Origin: Bradyrhizobium tropiciagri
GTDB taxonomy: Bacteria > Pseudomonadota > Alphaproteobacteria > Rhizobiales > Xanthobacteraceae
Assembly (NCBI RefSeq): GCF_018130545.1
Contig: NZ_JAFCKF010000008.1
Span: forward strand, 248,001-312,000
Direction: 5' to 3'
DNA length: 64,000 nt
The position numbers were made by a program, and so were the translations under genes. Below, in pieces: positions 56,094 to 64,000 of this stretch; position 1 is the stretch's first letter, and the number at the start of each line of letters is the position of its first letter. Below the pieces are notes generated by a model. It searched no databases, was not told the DNA's origin, and saw nothing but the letters and a program-made list of their open reading frames with translations.

Positions 56094-57491
56094 ATGCCTG
56101 AAACTCCCGCTTTCATGTCGGCCGCCGAGATCGCGCAGGCCGTATCAAGCCGCAAAATGTCAGCACTTGCCGCGACCGAGGCTGCGCTCGCGCGCATCGC
56201 GGCGCACGACAAGGTGCTCAACGCCTTCACCGACGTCACCGCCGATCGCGCGCGCGCCAAGGCGAAGGCGATCGACGCCGCCATTGCGGCGGGGCAATCG
56301 GTCGGCCCGCTCGCCGGCGTGCCCTTCGCGGTGAAGAACCTGTTCGACGTGCAGGGGCTCTCGACCCGCGCCGGCTCGAAGATCAACCGCGACCTGCCGC
56401 CGTCGTCGCGCGACGCCGCGCTGATCGAGCGGATGGAAGCGGCCGGCGCCGTATTGGTCGGCGCGCTCAACATGGGCGAATACGCCTACGACTTCACGGG
56501 CGAGAACGTGCATGACGGCCCGTCGCGCAATCCGCACGATCCGACGCGGATGACCGGAGGCTCGTCGGGCGGCTCCGGCAGCGCCGTCGGCGGCGCGCTG
56601 GTGCCGATCGCGCTCGGCTCCGACACCAACGGCTCGATCCGGGTGCCGTCGTCGTTCTGCGGCACGTTCGGCCTGAAGCCGACCTATGGAAGGCTATCGC
56701 GCGCGCGCTCCTATCCGTTCGTCGCGAGCCTCGATCATCTCGGTCCGCTGGCGCGCAGCGTGAAGGATCTCGCGCTCGCCTATGACGCGATGCAGGGACC
56801 TGATGGCGATGATCCAGGCTGCATCGTGCAGTCGGTCGAGCCGACCGTGCCGTTGCTGGCGAATGATGTCCGCGGGCTGCGGATCGCGATCGCCGGCGGC
56901 TATTTCCAGCAGAACCTGTTTCCGGAGGCGGTCGAAGCGGTCGCGCGCGTCGCCAAGGCGCTCGGTGCCACGCGGACCGTCGAATTGCCGGAAGCCGCGC
57001 GTGCCCGCGCTGCGGCCTACATCATCACCACGACCGAAGGCGCCGCGCTGCATCTCGACCGGTTGCGCAAGCGTCCGAATGATTTCGATCCCGCGGTGCG
57101 TGATCGCTTCATTGCGGGCGCGATGGTGCCGGCGGTCTATGTCGACAAGGCGCAGAAATTTCGCCGTTGGTTCCGCACCAGGATGCTGGAGCTGTTCCAG
57201 TCGGTCGACGTGATCCTGGCGCCGGCGACGCCGTGTACGGCACCGAAGCTCGGTCAGGTCAATTTCACGCTCGATGGCGTCGAGCTTCCGGTGCGCGCCA
57301 ATATCGGCATCCATACCCAGCCGATCTCCTTCATCGGCCTGCCCGTCGTGGCCGTGCCGGTGCCGCTCGAGCCGTTGCCGATCGGCGTGCAGATCATCGC
57401 CGCGCCCTGGCGTGAGGACATCGCGCTGCGGGTCGCCTATGCTCTGGAACAGATGGGCGTTGCGGCCGCGCCGGCGCCGAGAGGACTCTGA
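56094..57491 (+). CDS. atzE: AtzE-like amidase (1-carboxybiuret hydrolase family)
   Basis: A 465-residue amidase-signature enzyme with the Ser-cisSer-Lys triad: Lys in [11 protein letters not shown], cis-Ser in [13 protein letters not shown] and the nucleophile Ser in [13 protein letters not shown]. It is of AtzE size and follows atzG, as in the cyanuric acid pathway where AtzEG converts 1-carboxybiuret to dicarboxyurea. No cyanuric acid hydrolase (atzD) is in the window, so the upstream substrate may differ. I chose the ATG at 56094, at the end of the atzG gene; an ATG at 56115 is an alternative. The next gene starts 2 nt after the stop. Confidence 0.85.
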   Translation: MPETPAFMSAAEIAQAVSSRKMSALAATEAALARIAAHDKVLNAFTDVTADRARAKAKAIDAAIAAGQSVGPLAGVPFAVKNLFDVQGLSTRAGSKINRDLPPSSRDAALIERMEAAGAVLVGALNMGEYAYDFTGENVHDGPSRNPHDPTRMTGGSSGGSGSAVGGALVPIALGSDTNGSIRVPSSFCGTFGLKPTYGRLSRARSYPFVASLDHLGPLARSVKDLALAYDAMQGPDGDDPGCIVQSVEPTVPLLANDVRGLRIAIAGGYFQQNLFPEAVEAVARVAKALGATRTVELPEAARARAAAYIITTTEGAALHLDRLRKRPNDFDPAVRDRFIAGAMVPAVYVDKAQKFRRWFRTRMLELFQSVDVILAPATPCTAPKLGQVNFTLDGVELPVRANIGIHTQPISFIGLPVVAVPVPLEPLPIGVQIIAAPWREDIALRVAYALEQMGVAAAPAPRGL

Positions 57492-57492
57492 T

Positions 57493-57885
57493 ATGGAAAT
57501 CGATCTTCCCGACGTGGTCGCCGAGGTCACCGCCCAGTTCCAGCGCTATGAAAAGGCGCTGGTGTCGAACGACGTCGCCGTGCTCGACGAGCTGTTCCGC
57601 AACGATAGCCGCACGCTGCGTTACGGCATCGGCGAGAACCTTTATGGCTACGCCGAGATCATGGCGTTTCGCGCCGGGCGCTCTCCGGTCGGTCTGATGC
57701 GCAAGATCGACCGCACCGTGATCACGGCCTATGGCCGCGACACCGCGATCGCCTCGACGCTGTTCTACCGGGACAGCACTCCGGGTAGGGTGGGGCGGCA
57801 GATGCAGACCTGGATTCGCTTCCCTGAGGGCTGGAGAATCGTCGCGGCCCATGTCAGCGTCATCGACGAGCCCAAAGGCGTTTGA
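57493..57885 (+). CDS. atzH: AtzH-like DUF3225/SnoaL-type protein
   Basis: A 130-residue cone-shaped SnoaL-like protein: helical opening [25 protein letters not shown], then [15 protein letters not shown], and closing strand [11 protein letters not shown]. In Pseudomonas sp. ADP AtzH (DUF3225) breaks down dicarboxyurea to allophanate, keeping the pathway from stalling. The start lies 2 nt after the AtzE stop, so translation is coupled. With atzG, atzE and atzF it makes the complete lower part of that route. Assignment is by size, fold pattern and context. Confidence 0.82.
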   Translation: MEIDLPDVVAEVTAQFQRYEKALVSNDVAVLDELFRNDSRTLRYGIGENLYGYAEIMAFRAGRSPVGLMRKIDRTVITAYGRDTAIASTLFYRDSTPGRVGRQMQTWIRFPEGWRIVAAHVSVIDEPKGV

Positions 57886-57902
57886 ACACGAGCGCTTGAA
57901 CC

Positions 57903-58634
57903 ATGAGCCTGGACGATCTTCCGACCCGCCCGCCACAGCCGGCCGAGTCCGAGCCGGTGGTGCCGCGCGTCGATCGCCCGTCGTCGCTGGTCGACAAGAT
58001 CACCCGCGCCGAAGAGCTGCGCCTGCAACTCGCCGACGAGATCGTGCGCGGCACACTGCCGCCCGGTGCAGGCCTCGACGAGACCGATCTTGCGCGCCGG
58101 TTCAATGTGTCGCGCACGCCGGTGCGGGAGGCGCTGCGACAGCTTGCCGCCAGCGGGCTCATTGATGCCCGCGCGCATCGTGGCGCGGTGGTGGCGCGGC
58201 CCTCGCTGGAGCGGCTCACCGGCATGTTCGAGGCGATGGCCGAGCTGGAAGCGATGTGCGCCGGCCTTGCCGCCGAGCGGATGACACCGGCCGAGCGTCA
58301 CGCGCTGGAAGCGATCCATGAGGAGCTGCGGGTGTTGAGCTACACCGGCAATCCCGAGCGCTTCCACGAGGTCAATGAGCGGTTCCACAACGCGATCTAT
58401 GCCGGCTCGCAGAACGCCTATATCGCCGAGATCACCCTGGCGACGCGGGTGCGGGTGCAGCCGTTCCGCCGCGCCCAGTTCCGCAACCTCGGGCGTTTGG
58501 CGAAGTCGCACGCCGAGCACGACCGCGTCGTCGTCGCCATCCTGCGCGGCGACAAGCAAGGCGCTGCGGCCGCGATGCGCGCCCATATCGAGCAGGTGCG
58601 CGGCGAATACGAGACCTACGCGGTGTCGGTGTAA
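57903..58634 (+). CDS. GntR-family regulator, FCD (FadR-like) subgroup
   Basis: A 243-residue repressor-type protein: a flexible Pro-rich leader (about 1-30), a winged helix (LARRFNVSRTPVREALRQLAASGLI) and an FCD domain with metal-binding residues in NERFHNAIY, SHAEHDRVV and MRAHIEQ. FCD regulators sense small carboxylates or amino acids. It ends the operon, 17 nt after atzH. A palindrome of the GntR type (ATTGT-GT-ACAAT) lies over the atzF promoter, which makes atzF the likely target, perhaps with the operon itself. Confidence 0.92.
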   Translation: MSLDDLPTRPPQPAESEPVVPRVDRPSSLVDKITRAEELRLQLADEIVRGTLPPGAGLDETDLARRFNVSRTPVREALRQLAASGLIDARAHRGAVVARPSLERLTGMFEAMAELEAMCAGLAAERMTPAERHALEAIHEELRVLSYTGNPERFHEVNERFHNAIYAGSQNAYIAEITLATRVRVQPFRRAQFRNLGRLAKSHAEHDRVVVAILRGDKQGAAAAMRAHIEQVRGEYETYAVSV

Positions 58635-58635
58635 G

Positions 58636-58675
58636 TCTTCTTACCTCTCCCCGCAAGAGCGGGGCGAGGGAGCGC
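58636..58675. repeat. half copy of the CTCGCCCCGCAAG repeat family
   Basis: TTACCTCTCCCCGCAAGAGCGGGGCGAGGGAG equals the right end of the 21121-21264 repeat. It lies between the convergent gntR and atzF genes and could serve as a bidirectional terminator. Confidence 0.65.
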
Positions 58676-58688
58676 ACTGACGTTGCGG

Positions 58689-60476
58689 CTACGCCTTCGC
58701 TCGCTCCGCCATGAACGCCCGCCAGCCGCCATAGCCCGAGATATCCTTCGCGCTCGTGATCGCGGCGGGCTCGACGATGAAGCCTTTCGCTTGCCGCCCG
58801 TCGGCGAGCCTGATGGTGCCGATCGACAGCGGCGGCGGGATCGCGGCGACGAATGTGCCGAACGCAGACGGCGACATCGCCCACAGCTCGAGCTTGATCG
58901 CATGGCCCGCGCCGGCTTCGATGCGCAGCATGCCGGGCTTCGGCGGCGTGGTGTCGAGCGCATAGAGCTTGTAGTCCGCGGCGGTGACGGCCTCTTCCAG
59001 CAGGCGCGCATCGAGCGTCGTCAATTCGTGGTTCAGCGCCATGCCGGAGAGATGCGCGCCGACCACCGCGATCGTGATCTCGCTGGATGCGGCCTGCGCC
59101 GGCACGGCGGCGAGTGACGGTTGCGGCAGCGCCTTGGCGCCGAGGCCAAGTCCGGTGTCGGCGTGGAAGACGCGGCCGATGCCGGCAAGTTCGGCGTCGC
59201 GGCCGGCAGGCGCGAGCAGCGTGATGCCGAACGGCGCGCCGTCAGGCCGCATCGTCGCCGGCAGCGCCAGGCCGCAGAGATCGAGCAGGTTGACGAAATT
59301 GGTGTAGGTGCCGAGCCGCGAGTTGAGCTCGATAGGGTTGGCCAGCACGTCGGCGGTGGAATAGACCGTCGGCGCGGTCGGCAGCACGATCGCGTCGCAC
59401 TGCGCGAAGGTGCGCACGGCGACACGACGCAGCGCCTGCAGACGGTACAGCGCCGAGAACGTATCGGCCGCCGTGAGCCGCGCGCCACCGATGGTGATCT
59501 CGCGGGTCACCGGATGGATCGCGTCCGGCGCCGACGCCAGCAGGTCGCGGATCACGAGATAGCGCTCGGCGACCCAGGGGCCTTCATAGAGCAGCCGCGC
59601 CGTCTCATAGAACGGCTCGAGATCGAATTCGACGAGCTCGGCGCCGAGCGACTGCCAGCGCTTTAATGCCTCGCCATAGGCCCTCTCGGCCTCGCGGTCG
59701 CCGAAGAAGATCAGTTGGCCGCTCTTGGGAATGCCGAGCTTCAGCTTCGCCGGGAAAGTCGCGCGCGGCGCCAGCGGCCGGTCGCGCGAATACGGGTCCG
59801 CGTCATCCGGCCCGGCCATCACGCCAAGCGCCGCCAGCGCGTCGTCGACGGTGAGCGAGAACACTGAGATGCAGTCGAGCGTGCGGCAGGCCGGCACCAG
59901 CCCGGTATTCGGGATCAGTCCGAGGCTCGGCTTGAGCCCGACGATGTTGTTGAGCATCGCCGGCACGCGGCCGCTGCCGGCAGTGTCGGTCCCGAGCGAC
60001 AGCGGCACCAATCCTGCTGAGACCGCGACCGCGGAGCCCGAGCTCGATCCACCCGGCACCAGATCGCCGCGCACCGGATTTTTGGGAATGCCGTAGGGCG
60101 AGCGCACGCCGACCAGGCCGGTGGCGAACTGGTCGAGATTGGTCTTGCCGATGATGATCGCGCCGGCCGCACGCAGCCTGGCGACCGCGGTGGAATCCTT
60201 CGTCGGCGTGTAAGCGAACGCCGGGCAGGCCGCGGTGGTCGGCAGCCCCGCGACGTCGATATTGTCCTTCACCGCGACCGGCACGCCATAGAGCGGCAGC
60301 GTTGGATCCGCGAGCCGCCCAGCCTCGGCGAACGCGTCCTGCTCGTCGCGCAGGCTGATGAAGATGGCGGGGTCGTTGTGCTCGCGGATGCGCTGGTAGC
60401 TGCGTGCCACGGTTTGCGCGGGGGTCATGGTCCCGGCGCGGTGTGCGGCAACGATCGTGGCGACAGTTTCAGTCAC
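58689..60476 (-). CDS. atzF: allophanate hydrolase
   Basis: A 595-residue enzyme of AtzF type that splits allophanate to ammonia and CO2. The N-terminal amidase domain (to about 445) has its triad: Lys in VAVKDNID, cis-Ser in GGSSSGSAVAV, nucleophile Ser in GTDTAGSGRVPA. The C-terminal domain (about 470-595; GAHLSGMALNHELT, YALDTTPPKPGMLRIE) is the AtzF-specific part. It faces the atzGEH operon convergently and so has its own promoter, overlapped by a GntR-type palindrome. Urea carboxylase is not in the window, so the allophanate should come from AtzEGH chemistry. Confidence 0.94.
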   Translation of the reverse strand: MTETVATIVAAHRAGTMTPAQTVARSYQRIREHNDPAIFISLRDEQDAFAEAGRLADPTLPLYGVPVAVKDNIDVAGLPTTAACPAFAYTPTKDSTAVARLRAAGAIIIGKTNLDQFATGLVGVRSPYGIPKNPVRGDLVPGGSSSGSAVAVSAGLVPLSLGTDTAGSGRVPAMLNNIVGLKPSLGLIPNTGLVPACRTLDCISVFSLTVDDALAALGVMAGPDDADPYSRDRPLAPRATFPAKLKLGIPKSGQLIFFGDREAERAYGEALKRWQSLGAELVEFDLEPFYETARLLYEGPWVAERYLVIRDLLASAPDAIHPVTREITIGGARLTAADTFSALYRLQALRRVAVRTFAQCDAIVLPTAPTVYSTADVLANPIELNSRLGTYTNFVNLLDLCGLALPATMRPDGAPFGITLLAPAGRDAELAGIGRVFHADTGLGLGAKALPQPSLAAVPAQAASSEITIAVVGAHLSGMALNHELTTLDARLLEEAVTAADYKLYALDTTPPKPGMLRIEAGAGHAIKLELWAMSPSAFGTFVAAIPPPLSIGTIRLADGRQAKGFIVEPAAITSAKDISGYGGWRAFMAERAKA

Positions 60477-60547
60477 GTGGTTGGCCTCGTCTCTGGTGCG
60501 GCACCGCCGCGAGGGAATTGCAGCCCGATCGAAGCAAGCAATGTGCC

Positions 60548-60583
60548 ATTGTGTACAATTCGTCCGCAGCCGCAGTGCGTCAA
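60548..60583 (-). promoter_or_regulatory. atzF promoter with GntR-type operator
   Basis: On the minus strand TTGACG (60583-60578), a 17-nt spacer, and AATTGT (60560-60555) form a promoter 72 nt before the atzF ATG. ATTGTGTACAAT (60548-60559; arms ATTGT/ACAAT around GT) covers the -10 and the expected start site. This form suits FCD-type GntR operators, so repression by the regulator at 57903 is likely. Confidence 0.6.
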
Positions 60584-60700
60584 ATTATTACACAATATCA
60601 GTTGCTTGAAATAGTCGTCGGTAGCCGGCGTAGGCCAGCTTGAGAACGTGTCTGCCTAATCTTCAGGCAGGTGTGACCAAGTCAAAATCGACCCGACAGA

Positions 60701-61213
60701 TCAGGTGAAGCAGGCGAGGATTTGCAGCAACCGCTCGCGGTTGTCCTTGCCGATCTTGTCGGCGACATGCCGCTCATGCTCGGCGGCGAGCCGCTTGAAC
60801 TGCGCCAGTGCGGTCTTGCCGCGCGCGGTCAGATGCAGGGCGTGGGAGCGGCGGTCGGTGGCCGAGGGGATGCGGCTGACCAAGTCACGTTCCTCCAGGC
60901 TGTCGAGCAGATGCACCAGCCGCGCGCGCTCGATCCCGAGCCGCTTGGCGACCGCCATCTGGCTCAAGCCCGGATTGGCCCCGATCACGGTCATGACCGA
61001 ATATTGGGTCGGGCGGATATCGACGGTTGCCAGCGTCTTAATGAAGTCCTGGAAGATCCAGAGCTGGAAGCGCCGCACCGCATAGCCGGCGTGGCCGACC
61101 AGCGCATCGAGGCCGATGTCATCGCCGGCATGCGCCGCGCCATTGATCGCCCGCGCGCGGGGGCGTCGGATTGCCGCTGCTGCCTTGCGCGAGGTCTTTT
61201 GACGGGTTGCCAT
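60701..61213 (-). CDS. MarR-family regulator next to feruloyl-CoA synthase
   Basis: A 170-residue winged-helix regulator with a basic leader (about 1-30), then a MarR core: YAVRRFQLWIFQDFIKTL, recognition part LSQMAVAKRLGIERARLVHLLDSLEERDLV, and wing TDRRSHALHLT. The ATG at 61213 starts the conserved leader; a frame from 61270 runs across the operator. It is divergent from the feruloyl-CoA synthase gene with a perfect inverted repeat between them, as in hydroxycinnamate repressors released by the acyl-CoA thioester. The ligand is inferred. Confidence 0.88.
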   Translation of the reverse strand: MATRQKTSRKAAAAIRRPRARAINGAAHAGDDIGLDALVGHAGYAVRRFQLWIFQDFIKTLATVDIRPTQYSVMTVIGANPGLSQMAVAKRLGIERARLVHLLDSLEERDLVSRIPSATDRRSHALHLTARGKTALAQFKRLAAEHERHVADKIGKDNRERLLQILACFT

Positions 61214-61250
61214 GAACGCAAGGCTAGCGCGATTGAGGCGGGAGGGAAAG

Positions 61251-61271
61251 ATTGTTGTTGACGACAACAAT
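61251..61271. promoter_or_regulatory. MarR-type operator between divergent marR and fcs genes
   Basis: ATTGTTGT-TGACG-ACAACAAT has perfect 8-bp arms and a 5-nt spacer. It lies 38 nt before the marR ATG and 97 nt before the fcs ATG. Size and symmetry are typical of MarR dimers. Confidence 0.78.
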
Positions 61272-61367
61272 TGATGTCCGCAACATTATCGCCAAGAGCC
61301 CGGCCGGGAGCGCGCCGCCGCACCATGTTGCAGCGCGATCCCGCAAAACGCGGGCAAGGAGGAGACC

Positions 61368-63230
61368 ATGACGATCGCCACCGCCAGCGGTGACAATCCG
61401 AACAGCCTGTTTGCGATGCCCGCGATCGTTGCCATCAGGCGCGACGACGGCAGCATCCTGGTCCGTTCCACCACGCCGCTGCAAGACAGCGCCCGCTGCG
61501 TCGGCGACTGGCTGGAGCACTGGGCGCGGCAGGCGCCGGATCGCATCTTCCTCGGCGAGCGCGCCGGCACGGAGGCGCCCTGGAGCACCGTGAACTATCG
61601 CGATGCGCTCGGCATCGTCCGCCGCGCCGCATCGTGGGTCCTGGCGCAAGGGCTGAGCAGCGAGCGGCCACTCGTCATCCTCTCCGACAATGGTATCGAC
61701 CACGCGCTGTTCGCGCTCGCCGCCCAGCATGTCGGTGTGCCCTCGGCCGCCATCTCGCCGGCCTATTCCCTGATGTCGAAAGACTTCGACAAGCTGAAGA
61801 GCATGATCAGCCTGCTCGATCCCGGCGCAATCTATGTCGCGGGTACAAAGCCGTTCGCGGCGGCGCTTGCCGCGATCGAGCCGCTGCATCGGGCGACGAT
61901 CGTCAGCGGCAATCCCGATGATGCGGATGCACTGGCGTTTCGCACCATCGCAGCGACGTCAGAATCGCCAGAGGTCGCCACGGCGTTCGCCGCGGTGACG
62001 CCGGACACGATTGCAAAATTCCTGTTCACCTCGGGCTCGACCGGCACGCCGAAGGCCGTGATCAACACCCAGCGCATGCTGACCTCGAGCCAGCAGGCCA
62101 AGGCGCAAACCTGGACGTTCCTCGAATCCGCCGGTGATGATCTTGTGATCCTCGACTGGCTGCCATGGAGCCACACCTTCGGGGCCAACCACAATTTCAA
62201 CCTGGTGCTGCGCAACGGCGGTACGCTCTACATCGACGGCGGCAAGCCGGCACCCGGGCTGTTTTCGACCTCGCTCGCCAATCTGCGCAGCGTGGTGCCG
62301 ACGGTCTATTTCAACGTGCCGCGCGGCTTCGACATGCTGATCGCAGCGCTGCGCACCGACGACGAGCTGCGCCGCAAATTCTTCGAGGGTACCAAATTCG
62401 CCTTCTATGCCGGCGCGGCGCTGCCGCAGAATTTGTGGGACGCGCTGGAGGAATTGTCGCTTGCCACCGTCGGCCGCCGGCTGCCGATGGTGTCGGCCTG
62501 GGGCTCGACCGAGACCTCGCCGCTGGCGACCGATTGCCACTTCCTTGCCAAGCGCTCCGGCAATATCGGCGTGCCGATCCCGGGCACCGACCTCAAGCTC
62601 GTGCCGTCGGGTGACAAGCTCGAGGTGCGCGTGCGCGGACCCAATGTCACGCCGGGTTACTGGAAAGCGCCCGAGCTGACCGCGCAGGCTTTCGATGACG
62701 AGGGCTTCTACAGGATCGGCGACGCCGTCACCTTTGCCGATCTCGACCGGCCCGATCTCGGCCTGTTCTTCGATGGCCGCGTGGCGGAGGATTTCAAGCT
62801 CAATTCCGGCACCTGGGTCAGCGTCGGCACTTTGCGTGTCGCCGGAATCGCGGCGCTGGCGCCGCTCGCGCAGGACATCGTCGTCGCGGGCCATGGCCGC
62901 GACGAGGTGCGCTTCCTGGTGTTCCCGAACCTTGCGGCCTGCCGTTCGCTGGCTGGGTTGCCCGAGAGTGCTGATGTGCGCGAGGTGATCGGGCATCCGG
63001 CGGTCCGTTCCGCGATCGGGCAGGGGCTAGCGCGGCTGAAGGCGCAGGGCGGTCATTCCTCCGGCCACGCCACTCGGGCGCTGCTGCTGGCCGAGCCCGC
63101 CTCGGTGGACGGCGGGGAGATCACCGACAAGGGCTACATCAACCAGCGCGCCGTGCTGACCCGCCGCGCTGCAGCAGTGGCGGTACTGGAGGACGACGCG
63201 TCGTCCGAGCCGATCGCCTGCACGGGGTGA
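61368..63230 (+). CDS. fcs: feruloyl-CoA synthase
   Basis: A 620-residue adenylate-forming ligase that activates ferulate or p-coumarate with ATP and CoA. It has the P-loop FTSGSTGTPKAVINTQ, the A5 core GSTETSPLATD, and the A7/A8 region (YRIGDAVTF, DLGLFFDGRVAEDF, with FKLNSGTWVSVG typical of Fcs). The C-terminal lysine region is present (GEITDKGYINQRA). GGAGGAG precedes the ATG. It is the first step of lignin-derived hydroxycinnamate use; hydratase/lyase and vanillin dehydrogenase genes are not seen here and may lie beyond the window. Confidence 0.94.
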   Translation: MTIATASGDNPNSLFAMPAIVAIRRDDGSILVRSTTPLQDSARCVGDWLEHWARQAPDRIFLGERAGTEAPWSTVNYRDALGIVRRAASWVLAQGLSSERPLVILSDNGIDHALFALAAQHVGVPSAAISPAYSLMSKDFDKLKSMISLLDPGAIYVAGTKPFAAALAAIEPLHRATIVSGNPDDADALAFRTIAATSESPEVATAFAAVTPDTIAKFLFTSGSTGTPKAVINTQRMLTSSQQAKAQTWTFLESAGDDLVILDWLPWSHTFGANHNFNLVLRNGGTLYIDGGKPAPGLFSTSLANLRSVVPTVYFNVPRGFDMLIAALRTDDELRRKFFEGTKFAFYAGAALPQNLWDALEELSLATVGRRLPMVSAWGSTETSPLATDCHFLAKRSGNIGVPIPGTDLKLVPSGDKLEVRVRGPNVTPGYWKAPELTAQAFDDEGFYRIGDAVTFADLDRPDLGLFFDGRVAEDFKLNSGTWVSVGTLRVAGIAALAPLAQDIVVAGHGRDEVRFLVFPNLAACRSLAGLPESADVREVIGHPAVRSAIGQGLARLKAQGGHSSGHATRALLLAEPASVDGGEITDKGYINQRAVLTRRAAAVAVLEDDASSEPIACTG

Positions 63231-63234
63231 TGGG

Positions 63235-63417
63235 TTCCCTCCCCCCTTGCGGGGGAGGGTTAGGGAGAGGGGTACCACTTGCTCCGCTGTCGATTGAACA
63301 CAAAAACACGCGCTGGTCGGTGAGTGCGGTCGTTGATGCGACGTTGCGCAATGTCGCGAGTTGAGCCCGGGGCTTACCCCTCTCCCCAACCCTCCCCCGC
63401 AAGGGGGGGAGGGAGCC
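63235..63417. repeat. intergenic inverted repeat, CCCTCCCCCCTTGCGGGGG family
   Basis: TCCCTCCCCCCTTGCGGGGGAGGGTTAGGGAGAGGGGTA on the left is mirrored by TTACCCCTCTCCCCAACCCTCCCCCGCAAGGGGGGAGGGA on the right, around about 105 bp containing no gene. It is directly downstream of fcs. Confidence 0.8.
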
Positions 63418-63668
63418 TGAGCGGCGTGCTCACCTGACCTGAGGGCGACGTTACAAGTCTCGGCATGGGACCTGACGCCGCACTCGCCCACCTTTATAGT
63501 TGCCATGGCAACTAAGCTGTGCGAGTTTCTGCATCCATAGGGACAGGGCCGGTCAACGGCCTCGCATTTGGGAGGACGATGTTGCGCAGCAGCGCGCGGA
63601 CGACACGCATGGAAGATTGGGCAAATACCGCGGTGGCGCAGGGCGCCGCCCGTGGCCCGGCCGCGCCG
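63418..63668. other. gene-free stretch before the truncated marR gene
   Basis: No convincing gene. TTTATAGTTGCCATGGCAACTAA (63492-63514) contains AGTTGCCATGGCAACT, a 16-bp perfect palindrome of the kind bound by MarR proteins, so a regulated promoter may lie here. The rest is featureless GC-rich sequence. Confidence 0.5.
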
Positions 63669-64000
63669 TCAGGTCGTGCCTTGCCCGGTCACGGCGCCGA
63701 GATTCTCGTGCAGCCGGCGCAGCAGGTCGATCAGCACCTCGCGCTCATCCTTCTTCAGGCACGACAGCAGCCGCCGTTCGCGCTCCAGCGCCGCGACGAT
63801 GACCTTGTCGTGGATGGCGCGGCCGCGCGCGGTGAGGGTGATCGAATGGGTGCGCCCGTCGTCCGGCGCGGTGCGGATCGTCAGCAGGCCGCGCTTCTGC
63901 AGCGCCGCGAGGTTGCGGCTGACCGGCCCCTTGTCGAAGCCGATTACCTGGCAGATCCGGGAGGCCGGAATCCCCGGCTCGATCGCCAGTTGCGAGATGA
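63669..64000 (-). CDS. MarR-family regulator, C-terminal part (5' end outside window)
   Basis: About 110 residues are visible: a helix-turn-helix (ICQVIGFDKGPVSRNLAALQKRGLL), the basic wing (TAPDDGRTHSITLTARG) and the C-terminal helices ending RLHENLGAVTGQGTT. This is a normal MarR C-terminal half; the N-terminal dimerisation helix lies beyond base 64000. The stop is at 63669-63671. It is a second MarR gene in the aromatic-acid region; its target is unknown. Confidence 0.85.
   Translation of the reverse strand, partial: ISQLAIEPGIPASRICQVIGFDKGPVSRNLAALQKRGLLTIRTAPDDGRTHSITLTARGRAIHDKVIVAALERERRLLSCLKKDEREVLIDLLRRLHENLGAVTGQGTT

Noticed and set aside
58689-60476. GatA (tRNA amidotransferase subunit) as identity
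   Set aside because: The 595-residue length and the C-terminal AtzF-type domain, with the AtzGEH context, fit allophanate hydrolase.

Overview
The window is GC-rich alphaproteobacterial chromosome, most like Bradyrhizobium or a close relative. The evidence is the conserved block of pckA, chvI, chvG, hprK, an EIIA-Man gene and ptsH, a two-component style typical of Rhizobiales, and many short palindromic intergenic repeats of the rhizobial kind. I saw no rRNA, tRNA, CRISPR array, prophage or classical insertion sequence. These identifications come from reading the sequence, not from a database search.

Layout. 1-6.9 kb: a partial PAS-GGDEF-EAL protein, a tetR-tauE-DUF1801 operon facing a sterol-desaturase-like gene across one operator, and a chemoreceptor. 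7-12 kb is an accessory patch: a probably leaderless tetR with an EamA exporter, an arsR-SRPBCC-MAPEG operon, two small membrane proteins, and two broken, non-collinear pieces of the acyl-CoA-dehydrogenase-like gene that is intact at 11.85-13.0 kb. 13-21 kb: MFS carrier, a small secreted protein, lepA, a caspase-like protein with two YARHG repeats, an M15 peptidase and a GT39-like glycosyltransferase. 21.3-28.8 kb: the ptsH/EIIA/hprK/chvG/chvI block, hugZ and pckA. 29-42 kb: arginase, thioesterase, glgP, a GIY-YIG nuclease gene inside an inverted-repeat element, pyrE, GST, a LysE exporter and polA with a degenerate proofreading site. 42-50 kb: a four-gene TRAP-receptor/two-kinase/response-regulator operon, an orphan ugpB-like gene and a phosphotransferase-like gene.

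50.4-60.6 kb is the most interesting part. A textbook sigma-54 promoter precedes an oligopeptide/nickel-type ABC importer (binding protein, two permeases, a fused double ATPase). This runs into a 59-residue AtzG-like protein, an AtzE-like amidase, an AtzH-like DUF3225 protein and a GntR regulator, and it converges on allophanate hydrolase (atzF), whose promoter carries a GntR-type operator. Together these look like a nitrogen-limitation-controlled uptake and hydrolysis route for a carboxylated urea/biuret-like compound, with no cyanuric acid hydrolase in the window.

60.7-64 kb: a MarR regulator facing feruloyl-CoA synthase across a perfect operator, and a second, truncated MarR gene.

A recurring theme is short mobile or palindromic DNA. 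Three elements share GTCGTCCTGGC ends (two exactly 121 bp, one about 400 bp carrying the GIY-YIG gene). Another repeat has become the in-frame linker of the ABC ATPase. Several other repeat families occupy most intergenic gaps.
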